From the NCBI GenBank assembly GCA_002448235.1, contig DIXF01000001.1:124001-188000 (forward strand): 64,000 bases of DNA, read 5' to 3'. The notes under the pieces were generated by a model. That model was not told the origin of the DNA, searched no databases, and saw only the letters and a list, made by a program, of their open reading frames with translations. The DNA is from Syntrophaceae bacterium UBA6087. GTDB lineage: Bacteria > Desulfobacterota > Desulfomonilia > UBA1062. Both the position numbers and the translations under genes were made by a program. Below, piece after piece: positions 8,465 to 18,099 of the stretch (its first letter is position 1; each line of letters starts with the position of its first letter).

Positions 8465-9187
8465 ATGAGCAGAATATTCCCCGCCCTCATCGTTTTGTTT
8501 TTTCTTGCGGGCTGCGCATCCCAGCAGGACCTGAACGCGGTGAAGTGGGAAGTGGATGCCCTCAAGACCAGGGTTACAAAAGCAGAAGACAAGCTCAAGG
8601 AAAAAGATCGGCTTACGGAGCAGGGCCTCGGACAGCAGGCCGAGCTCCTGGCCAGGAACACGGAGATTCAGGAACAGATAGCGCTGCTCCAGGGAAGCAT
8701 CGAAGAGCTTAAGATGTCGACAAAGGGAGCGGTCAAGGAAGAGAGGCTGGGCGCCATGGAAAAGGAAATCATGAGCTTGAAAGCCCTGATCGATGCCCAG
8801 AAGCAGCCTCCAAGATCCCTGATCGATACCGGGCTGGAAAAGTACCGGGCCGGGAGATTTGCCGAAGCCTTGAGCGATCTGAAGGCGTATCTCGGGTCCA
8901 ACCCTGACCCTGCACTGGTTGACGATACCCAGTTCTGGATAGGCGAGACGTACTATTCGCTGGGAAAGTATGAAGATGCAATCCTGCAGTACGATATGAT
9001 CGAAAAGAAGTTTTCCGGGAGCGATAAGCTTCCCGAAGCGCTGCTCAAAGAAGGTATGGCCTTTTACAAGACAGGAGACGACGAAACCGGGAATCTCATT
9101 CTCCAGCGCCTCATCCAGGGACACCCGAGCACCGAGGCGGCGAACAAGGCAAAGAGGATCATGAAAGAAGGACTCGGGAAGGGGTAA
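8465..9187 (+). CDS. cpoB: Cell division coordinator CpoB (YbgF)
   Basis: CpoB/YbgF coordinates peptidoglycan synthesis with Tol-driven outer membrane constriction. The 240-residue product starts with a lipoprotein-type signal (LFFLAGCAS), whereas most CpoB proteins carry a cleavable signal, so this one may be lipid-anchored. A heptad-rich coiled coil (about residues 25-105) precedes TPR-like repeats with the family features YRAGRFAEAL, QFWIGETYYSLGKYEDAI and EALLKEGMAFYKTGD. The longer frame from 8390 would destroy the signal peptide, so the ATG at 8465 was chosen. It is last in the tol-pal operon. Confidence 0.9.
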   Translation: MSRIFPALIVLFFLAGCASQQDLNAVKWEVDALKTRVTKAEDKLKEKDRLTEQGLGQQAELLARNTEIQEQIALLQGSIEELKMSTKGAVKEERLGAMEKEIMSLKALIDAQKQPPRSLIDTGLEKYRAGRFAEALSDLKAYLGSNPDPALVDDTQFWIGETYYSLGKYEDAILQYDMIEKKFSGSDKLPEALLKEGMAFYKTGDDETGNLILQRLIQGHPSTEAANKAKRIMKEGLGKG

Positions 9188-9255
9188 AGAATCGGAACGC
9201 CAGGTTTTACAACGGCAGTCACAGGCCATGGACGGCTGAGTTTATTTGATACGAG

Positions 9256-9288
9256 GGCCGGTATGGTGCGCACCATACCGGCCTTTTT
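9256..9288 (+). terminator. Intrinsic terminator of the tol-pal operon
   Basis: A perfect 28-base palindrome (9256-9283, beginning GGCCGGTATGGTGC) is followed by five T residues, 68 bases after the cpoB stop. Because the palindrome is perfect the hairpin loop must use the central bases. Confidence 0.9.
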
Positions 9289-9475
9289 AGATGAAGAGGG
9301 AAAGCTCCCCGTTCTGTACTTCAGGGGCAGTAATTCAATAGGTAATCGTCCGGTACGTTTTTCCCGCAGAAATGAACGAGCATACAATGTGCGAAAATAA
9401 TTTAGTCGAGCTGTCGAATTTCCGATACCGTACCATCTATGCGGAGAGATATGCTGTTATATGAAAGGGGTTTTT

Positions 9476-12028
9476 ATGAAGATCAAGTCTTTTAGAGTTG
9501 TACCGACCTTGCCCGAGACATTGAGTCCCATCCTCTCGCTGGCATATAATGTGTGGTTCAGCTGGAACCAGCAGGGGCTGCGCCTCTTCCAGCACATGGA
9601 CAGAGATCTCTGGGAAGAGACGGGACATAATCCCGTGGAAATGCTCTCCCGGATATCCCAGGGACGGATCATGGATCTGATGGAGGACTACGGTTTTCTG
9701 TCCCAGATGAAGAAGACCTCGGAGGCCTTTGACGACTATATATCGGAAAAGGGGGTATATTCCTTCCTCCTGTCCCAGCCCATCGATTTCACCATTGCAT
9801 ACTTCTCCATGGAGTTCGGCATCACGGAAAGCCTGCCCATTTATTCCGGCGGTCTGGGCATCCTGGCAGGCGATCACCTCAAGAGCGCCAGCGACCTGAG
9901 GCTCCCGTTGTGCGGGGTCGGCCTCCTGTACAAACACGGTTACTTCACCCAGTACTTGAGCCTGGACGGGTGGCAGCAGGAAGAATCTCCCAATAACGAT
10001 TTCTACCACATGGCCCTTCACCTCGAGACAGGCGAGGACGGCAAGCCCGTCAAGATCTGCATAGATATGGCCGGCAGGCCATGCCACGCTCAGATATGGA
10101 GATGCCAGGTCGGCAGGATTCCTCTGTACCTTCTGGATACGAACCTCGAAGAGAACCACCCCGACGAGCGCAGCATCACCGGAGGCCTGTATGCCGGAAA
10201 CAATGAAGACCGGCTCAGGCAGGAGATCCTCCTGGGGATAGGCGGCATGAAGGCGCTGAACGCCCTGGGCATCGATCCCATGGTGTATCACATGAACGAG
10301 GGGCATTCCTTCCTCGTCGGCCTGGAGAGGACCAAGCTGCTGATGGAGAAGCACGGTCTGGACTTTACCACCGCGCGAGAGGTCTTGAGGACTTCCCTGG
10401 TCTTCACTACCCATACGCCGGTACCCGCAGGCAACGATGTGTTCGAGATCAGCCTGATGGAGAAATACCTCAAGTGCTATGTGGAGCGTCAGGGCATAAA
10501 GTGGTCCGATTTCATCGCCCTGGGAAAGAAAAACCCGGCTGACGACAAAGAGAATTTCGGGGCAACGGTGTTCGCCCTGAAGAACTCCGCGTACCGCAAC
10601 GGGGTCAGCAAGCTCCACGGAGAGGTCTCCCGCGACATGTGGAAAGACATCTGGCCCCATGTCACCATCGAGGATGTACCCATATCGTCCGTGACCAACG
10701 GGATCCACACCCCTTCATGGATATCCGCGGAAATGGCCGACCTGTTCGAGCGGTACCTCGGGCCCAAATGGAAGGAAGACCCGGATAACCAGAAGGTCTG
10801 GGAGCGCATCGACGAGATCCCCGATGCCGAGCTGTGGTCCACACACCAGAGAAGGCGCGAGAGGCTCGTGGCGTTTTCCCGGAACCGCCTGGTGAAGCAG
10901 CTCAAGGCCCGCGGCGGAAAGTCCAGCGACATCCAGCGCGCCATGGAGACCCTGCACCCGGATGCCCTGACCATAGGGTTTGCCCGGAGATTCGCAACGT
11001 ACAAGAGAGGCCTGCTGCTGTTCCAGGACATCGAGCGCCTCAAGAAAATCATATCCAGCACCACGTGCCCGGTGCAGCTCATCATCTCGGGCAAGGCCCA
11101 TCCCCGCGATCACGAGGGGAAGGCCCTTATCCAGCGCATCATCCATATTGCCCGGGAAGAACCGTTCAGAAACCGGGTGGTCTTCCTCGAAGATTACAAC
11201 ATCAACATCGGCCGCTATCTGGTAGAGGGCGTGGATGTCTGGCTGAACAATCCCCGGAGGCCGCTGGAAGCCTGCGGTACCTCGGGCATGAAGGCCACGG
11301 CGAACGGCGCACTCAACATGAGCGTCCCTGACGGATGGTGGGTCGAGGGCTACCAGCCCGAACTCGGCTGGTCCATAGGAAACGGCGAGGTCTACGACAA
11401 CCTCCAGTACCAGGACGAGGTGGAGAGCAAGACCATCTATGATATTCTCGAACGCGAGGTCATCCCGCTCTTCTATGACAGGGGTCTGGACGGCCTGCCC
11501 AGGAAATGGATCGCCATGATGAAGCGCTCCATGAGGATCCTGTGCCCGCAGTTCAATTCAAACCGCATGGTGGAGGAATACACGGACAGGTGCTATATGG
11601 AGGCCGCGCTCAATTCGCGCATACTCGGCGCCGAGGGCTTCAAGAACGCCAAGAACCTTGTCTCCTGGATGAATACCCTGAAACGGCATTGGAAAGACGT
11701 TCAGATACGGGATATCGAGCATTCCGAAGGGGACGAAGTAGAGGTTCACAGCGAAGTCCTTGTCAAGGCGACCGTTCACTTAGGCTCGATCACCCCGGGC
11801 GACGTATGCGCTCAGGTATACCACGGGAATATCGATGATGCCGGAAATCTTTTCAACGTAGAGAAGGTAACCATGGACCATTGCGGAGAGGTCGGCAAAG
11901 GCGAACACCTCTTCCAGGCGCGGATCCTGTGCGAAGATACCGGGAGGTTCGGATATACGGTGCGGGTGCTGCCGAGCCATACGAATCTCATCTATCCCGT
12001 GGACACAGGATTGATCTGCTGGGCTTAG
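9476..12028 (+). CDS. glgP: Alpha-glucan (glycogen/starch) phosphorylase, GT35 family
   Basis: The enzyme removes glucose-1-phosphate from the non-reducing ends of alpha-1,4-glucans with a pyridoxal phosphate cofactor. The 850-residue product has IAYFSMEFGI and YSGGLGILAGDHLKSASDL near the N-terminus. The cofactor region reads ACGTSGMKATANGALNMS, in place of the SGTSNMKFALNG type seen in classical enzymes. This and the overall length place it in the divergent bacterial/archaeal phosphorylase branch. The ATG at 9476, preceded by AAAGGGG, is preferred to the ATG at 9461. It stands alone between two terminators; no glgA, glgB or glgC is present. Confidence 0.9.
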   Translation: MKIKSFRVVPTLPETLSPILSLAYNVWFSWNQQGLRLFQHMDRDLWEETGHNPVEMLSRISQGRIMDLMEDYGFLSQMKKTSEAFDDYISEKGVYSFLLSQPIDFTIAYFSMEFGITESLPIYSGGLGILAGDHLKSASDLRLPLCGVGLLYKHGYFTQYLSLDGWQQEESPNNDFYHMALHLETGEDGKPVKICIDMAGRPCHAQIWRCQVGRIPLYLLDTNLEENHPDERSITGGLYAGNNEDRLRQEILLGIGGMKALNALGIDPMVYHMNEGHSFLVGLERTKLLMEKHGLDFTTAREVLRTSLVFTTHTPVPAGNDVFEISLMEKYLKCYVERQGIKWSDFIALGKKNPADDKENFGATVFALKNSAYRNGVSKLHGEVSRDMWKDIWPHVTIEDVPISSVTNGIHTPSWISAEMADLFERYLGPKWKEDPDNQKVWERIDEIPDAELWSTHQRRRERLVAFSRNRLVKQLKARGGKSSDIQRAMETLHPDALTIGFARRFATYKRGLLLFQDIERLKKIISSTTCPVQLIISGKAHPRDHEGKALIQRIIHIAREEPFRNRVVFLEDYNINIGRYLVEGVDVWLNNPRRPLEACGTSGMKATANGALNMSVPDGWWVEGYQPELGWSIGNGEVYDNLQYQDEVESKTIYDILEREVIPLFYDRGLDGLPRKWIAMMKRSMRILCPQFNSNRMVEEYTDRCYMEAALNSRILGAEGFKNAKNLVSWMNTLKRHWKDVQIRDIEHSEGDEVEVHSEVLVKATVHLGSITPGDVCAQVYHGNIDDAGNLFNVEKVTMDHCGEVGKGEHLFQARILCEDTGRFGYTVRVLPSHTNLIYPVDTGLICWA

Positions 12029-12034
12029 CCAAAC

Positions 12035-12065
12035 AAAGGCCGCCTTTTTACGAGGCGGCCTTTTT
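12035..12065 (+). terminator. Intrinsic terminator of glgP
   Basis: The stem GGCCGCC (12038-12044) pairs with GGCGGCC (12054-12060), extended by flanking A-T pairs, and ends in TTTTT. It follows the glgP stop by a few bases. Confidence 0.9.
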
Positions 12066-12154
12066 CGTAAAGACCTGTGAGGCGGCAGGTATCACCATAC
12101 ATTTTCCCCTGCGTACCGGAGCAGTAAAGCCTTGCACCACCGCCCGATTTTAAC

Positions 12155-12183
12155 TTGACAAATGAGGGTGCTCTTTCCATACA
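12155..12183 (+). promoter_or_regulatory. Possible promoter of tRNA-Leu
   Basis: A perfect TTGACA -35 (12155-12160) lies 39 bases before the tRNA 5' end. The -10 is poor (CATACA at 12178-12183 with 17-base spacing, or TACAGT with 19). Confidence 0.45.
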
Positions 12184-12192
12184 GTATTCGGA

Positions 12193-12275
<83 letters not shown>

Positions 12276-12318
12276 TTCCTCTGATATTCATGAGAGTTCT
12301 GGTCTTTCTTCAGGGCAA

Positions 12319-15198
12319 TCAGCGATTTGCATCCAGTACCTGCCGGACCGTCTCGGCCAGCTGGTTTTTTTTCATGGGCTTGGTGATGAAGTTGCTGATG
12401 CCCAGCGTTGCCAGCCTTTCCATATCCTCACTGTCCTGGAAGCCGGAACAGAGTATGATGGGGATATCCTGCCGGATCTTCTTCAGTTCGCCGGCCAGGT
12501 CGAAACCTGTCATGTGCGGCATGGTCTTGTCCGTGACGACCAGGTCGTAGTTTTCGGGATGGGCTTTGAACGCTTTGAGCGCCTCGAAAGGATTCAGGAA
12601 GGCAGTCACGGTGTAGCCGAGATTCTCCAGCGTGAGGGTGGCGATTTCTACCAGGGCCTGCTCGTCGTCGACGACGAGGACACTTTCCCTGCCCCGGGGC
12701 AGGACAGATTCCTTCCCATGCTCTTCTTCTGTAAACGCCATGTCCACCAGGGGCAGGTACACATGAAAGACCGTGCCCCGTCCCACCTCGCTGTATACCT
12801 TGATCGATCCGCTGTGATCCTCGACGATCCCGTGTACGACGGCAAGCCCGAGTCCTGTCCCCTCTCCTTTGCTTTTTGTCGAGAAATAGGGGTCGAAAAT
12901 CCTCTCCAGATGTTCCGGCCTGATCCCGTGGCCCGTATCGCTGACCATGAGATCCAGGTACTGGCCTTCGGATAAACCGGGATACTTGATCCTGGTATCC
13001 TTGTTGATAGTGATGTTTCCCAGGGATACCTGGAGTATGCCGCCTGCATCTCTCATGGCGTGTCCTGCGTTGGCGCACAGATTCATGAGGATCTGATGGA
13101 TCTGCGTAGGGTCGGCTATTACGACATCCGAGTCGACGGCAAGGTTCTGCCTGATCTCGATCGTGGTCGGCAGCGAAGCACGCAGGAATTTGATGGCCTC
13201 ATGTACAATGGTGACGATTTTCACCGGCTTCTTCTCCTGCTCGGTTTGGCGGCTGAAGGTCAGGATCTGCCTGACAAGGTCTTTTGCCCGGTTCGCTGCC
13301 CTAAGAATCTGCTCCATGCCCTGCTGGACCTTTGGCCGGTCCTGGACCTGGCTCTTGTACAGCTCGGTGAACCCGATGATCGCCCCGAGGATGTTGTTGA
13401 AGTCATGGGCAATGCCGCCGGCCAACGTACCGATGGCCTCCATTTTCTGCGCCTGGGCAAGTTTTTCATGGAGTTTTCGCCGTTCGGTAACGTCGCGTGC
13501 GATACCGTGGAAGCCTACCTTTTTCCCTGTATCATCCCTGATCAGGGAATTTGATGTTTCGACAAAGCACAGGGAACCGTCCCTTCTGATCAGCTCCCAG
13601 TCGTAAATTCTGGCCGGCTGACCGGTTATATAGACTTCCTTGAATATGGAGAAAACCTTTTTGGCCTTTTCATTGTCGATGAAAGCCCGGTAGCTCTTTC
13701 CCGTCAGTTCCTCGGGGGCGTACCCGAGGATTCTGGCAAGGACATCATTGAAGAAGACTAGGTTGCCTTTGAGATCCACCTCGAAATATCCGTCCTCGAT
13801 CTCCTCCAGGAGCTCGCTATAGCGCCGCTCGCTTTTGGCAAGGGCATCTTCCTTGCGCTTGAACTCCGTGATATCCCTCATCACCTCGATTGCGCCGCCG
13901 CGGTTTCCGTCCTTGTCGTACAAGGCCGTGGCCACAGCCCATATATGTGCCCCTCTGCCGCCGTAGACACTCGGCAGATAACATTCGGCAAAGATCTGCC
14001 CTTCTTTCCGGATTACATACTTGTACAAGGACTCGATGCTTTCGTCCGGCGTATCGAGGAGATCGACGAGGATAGGCCTTTTCTCGCCGTAAAAAGGCCT
14101 CGCATACTCATAGCCGCTTGAGTTCAGCATGGACTCTTTCTTCAAACCGGTCATATCCTCGGTGGCCCGGTTCCAGGCGATGACCTTCTTATCCTGGTCT
14201 ATGACGAAGACTGCATCGGGGATAAACTCGATGATATCGTTGAGTCTCTGGGTCAGGGATATCAACTCTTTTTTTATCCGTGTCTGCTCGGTGACATCGG
14301 AGAAGAATCCTACGTTGCATCTCCTGCCGTCGATGGTCATGGCGGACGTACGGATATCGGCATAGAAGACAGTCCCGTCCTTGCGTTTACAGGGGACATC
14401 CATCGCTATTCTGCTATCCCCCTGTCCGGGGGCTTCGAATTGAGCCATGATGCCCGGAAGGTGCTCAGCCGGGCGAATATCGTTCACGGAAAGCTGCATC
14501 AATTCATCGACACTGTAGCCCAGCAAGGAGCAACTGGCGGGATTGGCATGGAGAAACTTCTTGGTTTCCATGTCTGCAATCAGGATGCCTTCCGCCGCAT
14601 TTTCGAAGATGATGTGATACTTGTCCTCAACCAGTTGCAGGACGGCCTCGGCGTGAAGGCGCTTGATCTCCTCCCTGTTTTTCTCCAGAGTGACGTCCTG
14701 GAGACTTTTTCCAAGGTCTCGGAGTTGCTGCATCCGCTTCTCCATCTTCTGCAGCAGCCGTTCGTTGTGAGCCATGAGGTATTCCGAGTCGTCTTGAATC
14801 TGCGGCGCTGCTGAGCGGATCTTTCCTTCTTCGTGTCCCCGGATGACCTGCTCGACTTCTGCGAGGAAGACCTCCGGCTCCTCCGGCTTGATGATGAAGC
14901 GGGAGGCGCCGAGTTTGAGCGCCAGGTCCCTGTCCTTTTCCTCGGTATATGTCGCAGTATAGATGATGACGGGGATGTCCCGTAACGCCTCTCTTTTTTT
15001 CACTTCACGGCAGAGCTGGAATCCGTCCATGACGGGCATGAGGATATCGGTGATGATAAGGTCGAAGGGCTCCCGTTCGAGACGCTGCATGGCCTCCTGA
15101 CCGTTAGTGACCGATGTGACTTCGTAGTTCCTGGTCTTCAGCAGGGCCTCTATGAGGTAGAGGTTGGACTGATTGTCGTCGGCGCTCAGGATCTTCAT
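12319..15198 (-). CDS. Hybrid sensor histidine kinase (REC-PASx3-HisKA-HATPase-REC)
   Basis: This 959-residue cytoplasmic hybrid kinase begins with a receiver domain (about 1-120, acceptor Asp51 in DILMPVMDG) and a short helical linker. Three PAS domains follow (about 190-310, 320-440 and 455-575), then HisKA with His in GGIAHDFNNILG, a HATPase_c with DTGHGI and GLGLAV boxes, and a second receiver (about 840-959, DKTMPHMTG). There is no membrane segment, so its input probably arrives through the first receiver from the upstream kinase. It starts 4 bases after the single-domain receiver gene and is the last gene of a three-gene signalling operon. Output is unknown because neither receiver carries a DNA-binding domain. 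Confidence 0.9.
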   Translation of the reverse strand: MKILSADDNQSNLYLIEALLKTRNYEVTSVTNGQEAMQRLEREPFDLIITDILMPVMDGFQLCREVKKREALRDIPVIIYTATYTEEKDRDLALKLGASRFIIKPEEPEVFLAEVEQVIRGHEEGKIRSAAPQIQDDSEYLMAHNERLLQKMEKRMQQLRDLGKSLQDVTLEKNREEIKRLHAEAVLQLVEDKYHIIFENAAEGILIADMETKKFLHANPASCSLLGYSVDELMQLSVNDIRPAEHLPGIMAQFEAPGQGDSRIAMDVPCKRKDGTVFYADIRTSAMTIDGRRCNVGFFSDVTEQTRIKKELISLTQRLNDIIEFIPDAVFVIDQDKKVIAWNRATEDMTGLKKESMLNSSGYEYARPFYGEKRPILVDLLDTPDESIESLYKYVIRKEGQIFAECYLPSVYGGRGAHIWAVATALYDKDGNRGGAIEVMRDITEFKRKEDALAKSERRYSELLEEIEDGYFEVDLKGNLVFFNDVLARILGYAPEELTGKSYRAFIDNEKAKKVFSIFKEVYITGQPARIYDWELIRRDGSLCFVETSNSLIRDDTGKKVGFHGIARDVTERRKLHEKLAQAQKMEAIGTLAGGIAHDFNNILGAIIGFTELYKSQVQDRPKVQQGMEQILRAANRAKDLVRQILTFSRQTEQEKKPVKIVTIVHEAIKFLRASLPTTIEIRQNLAVDSDVVIADPTQIHQILMNLCANAGHAMRDAGGILQVSLGNITINKDTRIKYPGLSEGQYLDLMVSDTGHGIRPEHLERIFDPYFSTKSKGEGTGLGLAVVHGIVEDHSGSIKVYSEVGRGTVFHVYLPLVDMAFTEEEHGKESVLPRGRESVLVVDDEQALVEIATLTLENLGYTVTAFLNPFEALKAFKAHPENYDLVVTDKTMPHMTGFDLAGELKKIRQDIPIILCSGFQDSEDMERLATLGISNFITKPMKKNQLAETVRQVLDANR

Positions 15199-15202
15199 GG
15201 CT

Positions 15203-15583
15203 TTACTCCTTCGGTAGTGAGGGGAGGTGCCGTTTAATCTGCCCGATGAACGTGTCGGGATCGATGGGTTTTTCTATATAATCGTTGGCGCCTACTTCGA
15301 TGGCCTTTTCCCGGTCGCCGACCATGGCATAAGAGCTGACCGCGATGATGGGCGTTTTGTCGAATTCCCTGTTCCGCCGCAGTTCCTTTGCCACGGAGTA
15401 ACCGTCCATCACGGGGAGCTGGATATCAAGGAGTATGAGCTGCGGCTTTACCTTTTTCGCGGTTTCAATCCCGGTCCTTCCGTCTTTCGACTCGACCACG
15501 GTAAAACCATGCTTCTCCAGAAGAAAATGCATGAGATAAAGGTTCTGTTCGTTGTCTTCGATGACGAGGACGACGGTCTTCAT
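15203..15583 (-). CDS. Single-domain response regulator (CheY/DivK-like)
   Basis: This is a 126-residue lone receiver with the acidic pair E9-D10, acceptor Asp53 in LLDIQLPVMDG and the conserved Lys in DYIEKPI. It has no output domain, so it probably acts as a phosphate shuttle or acts by protein contact. A longer frame starts at 15640, but AAGGGAGGG just before the ATG at 15583 fixes the start. It overlaps the end of the upstream kinase by 4 bases. Confidence 0.9.
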   Translation of the reverse strand: MKTVVLVIEDNEQNLYLMHFLLEKHGFTVVESKDGRTGIETAKKVKPQLILLDIQLPVMDGYSVAKELRRNREFDKTPIIAVSSYAMVGDREKAIEVGANDYIEKPIDPDTFIGQIKRHLPSLPKE

Positions 15584-17574
15584 GATATCCCTCCCTTGCT
15601 TTGCGGAAGAGAAACGGTGAAGGTGCTTCCCTTGCCCCATTCGCTTTCCGCCCGGATGGCCCCTCCCATCATTTCCACAAGTTTTCTGGTGATGGTGAGA
15701 CCGAGTCCCGTTCCCTCCTGTACTCTGGTAATGCCTATATCCACCTGGTGGAAAGGACTGAAGATAACCTCCATGTCTTCCGGTTTGATGCCCATGCCCG
15801 TATCCGTCACGGACAGGATGATAACATCGTTATCGGCATGACACTTGAGATCGATATCCCCTTGGTCGGTGAACTTGACGGCATTGCTGAGCAGGTTCAT
15901 GATCACCTGCTCCATCCTCCGCTGGTCCCCGAGGATGGTGTCGATTTCATCCCCGATACGGCAGCGGAGCTTGAGTCCCTTCTTTTCGGCAAGGGGCAGT
16001 ACCATCTGCGCAACCTTTTCGATGGAGCCTTTTAAGTTGAATGCCCCGGACGATATGGAGAGCTGTCCGGCCTCGATCTTTGAGATATCAAGGATGTCGT
16101 TGATGAGCGCCAGGAGATGCCGGGCGCTGCTGCGGACCATGCCCATCTGCTTGGTCTGTTCCTCGTTTAAGGGGCCGGCCAGGCCCTGGAGGATCATCCC
16201 CGTAAAGCCGATGATCGAGTTCAGAGGGGTCCTGAGCTCGTGGGACATTGTGGCCAGAAAGGCCGATTTGATCTTGTCGGCCGCTTCGGCGCGCTCCTTG
16301 GCAAGGGCCAGCTCATCGAGCGTTCTGACGCGCTCGGCTATCTCGACCGAAAGCTTTTCATTGGCCTCTTGAAGACTTGCCGTACGCTCATTCACCAGTT
16401 CTTCGAGATGATCCCTATGCCTGATGAGATCGCTCTCCGTATCTTTTAACGACAGGTATGTCCGGTTGAGGGTGTCCAGCATACGGTTGTAGGAATGGGC
16501 CAGCGATCCGATCTCATCGGCGGAACTGATATCGATGCGGCGCTCGAGGTCCGATGTCTCCGCAATGTAGCGGGTACCCTCGATGAAGGTTGTAAGAGGC
16601 CTCACCACATATCTGGCGAGGCCCATATAGGTCAGGAAGCTCAGCAGTAATAGGCCCAAAGCCAAGCCGATAATGGTTATCAGGATTTGAGATTCAATCT
16701 GCTCTTTGATATTCCGGGACGGAATCATAACGACGATCTTCCAGTCATAAGCGATGGCATTGCGGGAATAGACGTAAGCTTCGCTGCCTTGAACCTGTAC
16801 GGGAATCAGAGCGTGCCGTGTGTCCGATAGCTTGTCCGCAAGGTCGCTTGAATAGTCCTTTATATTCTTAAAAAGCATCTCCTCGGAGAGCCCGGCCATT
16901 ACCCGATTGTTCCTGTCGAGGAGAATGATGGCGCCCGGGGGATTGGTCTTAAAATTGGAGACATAGCTCGTGAGATTCATCAGTGTCACATCGGCGCCCA
17001 CAACGCCGTAAAATTCACCTTTTTCGTCCACAAGGGCACTGACGACGCCGATGTTGATGTCCGGTGTGGTAAGTGCGGGGTACGCCGGAGTCATCGTTGC
17101 CGTTTCAGGGCTATTCTTGGCAAGAATATACCACGGTCTTTCCCGGGGGTCATAACGTGTGGGCCGCGCCCGCTTATGCGAACGGACTGAGCCGCCGTTC
17201 TCCCGTCCCATATAGACGGAGCTGACATAGGGATGGGTCGAGCGATAATTATTGAATATACCGATGATTTTCTGTTCCGTCTCCCCGATACGGTAGACGA
17301 AGGTTCTTTCGTCTGCGTTTAAAAAGCTGGTAAAGTCCCGGTCGTCCCTTGTTCGCACGAGGTCGTTTGCCGCCAGCTCGTTCACATCGTTTTTTACTTC
17401 GGTGAAGAACGAATCAAGAGCGAAATCGATATGCTGAAACTGGCTGGAGATGTCTGCCTGGATGGACAGCAGACGATCCTCCCAGAGGCGGGAGTAAAGG
17501 ACGATGCCCAGGATGACCATGATAAGGCCCGTGGTGAGGAGATAAAGGACCAGCAGCTTGGCCTGAAGTTTCAT
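15580..17574 (-). CDS. Membrane sensor histidine kinase with double-Cache sensor and HAMP
   Basis: This 664-residue kinase has an N-terminal membrane helix (about 7-29), an extracytoplasmic dCache_1 sensor (about 35-290) with the ligand-pocket signature YDPRERPWY, a second helix (about 295-320) and a HAMP linker. A coiled coil leads to HisKA with His in ATMSHELRTPLNSIIGF, then HATPase_c with DTGMGI and GTGLGLTI boxes. dCache domains commonly bind amino acids, amines or carboxylates; the ligand here is unknown. It is the first gene of the operon with the receiver and the hybrid kinase. Confidence 0.92.
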   Translation of the reverse strand: MKLQAKLLVLYLLTTGLIMVILGIVLYSRLWEDRLLSIQADISSQFQHIDFALDSFFTEVKNDVNELAANDLVRTRDDRDFTSFLNADERTFVYRIGETEQKIIGIFNNYRSTHPYVSSVYMGRENGGSVRSHKRARPTRYDPRERPWYILAKNSPETATMTPAYPALTTPDINIGVVSALVDEKGEFYGVVGADVTLMNLTSYVSNFKTNPPGAIILLDRNNRVMAGLSEEMLFKNIKDYSSDLADKLSDTRHALIPVQVQGSEAYVYSRNAIAYDWKIVVMIPSRNIKEQIESQILITIIGLALGLLLLSFLTYMGLARYVVRPLTTFIEGTRYIAETSDLERRIDISSADEIGSLAHSYNRMLDTLNRTYLSLKDTESDLIRHRDHLEELVNERTASLQEANEKLSVEIAERVRTLDELALAKERAEAADKIKSAFLATMSHELRTPLNSIIGFTGMILQGLAGPLNEEQTKQMGMVRSSARHLLALINDILDISKIEAGQLSISSGAFNLKGSIEKVAQMVLPLAEKKGLKLRCRIGDEIDTILGDQRRMEQVIMNLLSNAVKFTDQGDIDLKCHADNDVIILSVTDTGMGIKPEDMEVIFSPFHQVDIGITRVQEGTGLGLTITRKLVEMMGGAIRAESEWGKGSTFTVSLPQSKGGIS

Positions 17575-17779
17575 CCCGCCCGCAGCTCCTTTCCCGCTGC
17601 GACCGCCGGTTTCCGGTCATGAAGAAACGAGTCTGCCGAACGCCTGTGAGCACAGAGGCAGAGACCGGAGCGGTAAAAAGAAAGAAGGAAGGCAATGGAG
17701 AGTGAAGCATCTTCGTCTGGTGGGAGCAATCCGTCCCCGCATTGCCGGAATAAAACCGGGTCTGTCGCCATGGAAAAGC

Positions 17780-17809
17780 ACTATATAAGAAAGGGTGATC
17801 GTTCAGCAA
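17780..17809 (-). promoter_or_regulatory. Possible promoter of the Cache-kinase operon
   Basis: On the minus strand TTGCTG (17804-17809) and TATAGT (17780-17785) are separated by 18 bases, about 205 bases before the kinase start. The -35 overlaps a stem-loop-forming inverted repeat. Confidence 0.4.
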
Positions 17810-17857
17810 GAAATATCCTGCTGAGATATCAGTTTCTTGCACAAGCGGATCGCTGAA
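17802..17857. repeat. Imperfect inverted repeat over the predicted -35
   Basis: GCAAGAAATATC (17806-17817) is mirrored by GATATC plus TTTCTTGC (17824-17840) with a 4-base interruption. An outer TTCAGC/GCTGAA pair lies at 17802-17807 and 17852-17857. It could be an operator or a transcript hairpin. The rest of the 525-base gap between the kinase and rpsU (17575-18099) shows no supportable gene. Confidence 0.4.
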
Positions 17858-18017
17858 GAAAGGGAATCGAGGCGAAGAGCTCTCATGCACCCGATCCTGC
17901 CGGCGGACAGGAGATGAGATATCATGGAAGGTCTTCTCCTGCAGGGGGGGAAGAAGCCATGATTCCGGGGGTAAAGGGGAAATCATTTTTCTAATAATCG
18001 TGAAATTCACTACATCC

Positions 18018-18047
18018 TTGACATTCCACATGCTCTTCTTATATAGA
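18018..18047 (+). promoter_or_regulatory. Predicted sigma-70 promoter of the rpsU operon
   Basis: A perfect TTGACA (18018-18023) is followed after 16-18 bases by TATATA/TATAGA (18040-18047). It is about 50 bases before rpsU. Confidence 0.7.
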
Positions 18048-18099
18048 TTCTATCTCTTGAATAAAAAGCTCCTAGAAGAGAGGGGGTGTACATAATCGA

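Noticed and set aside
9437..10708. 423-codon open frame antisense to glgP
   Set aside because: It is a codon-bias shadow: glgP matches its family over its full length on the other strand, and the antisense frame resembles no family.
17571..18031. Overlapping open frames upstream of the Cache kinase
   Set aside because: None has a ribosome-binding site or family resemblance, and the region contains promoter-like signals for the flanking genes.
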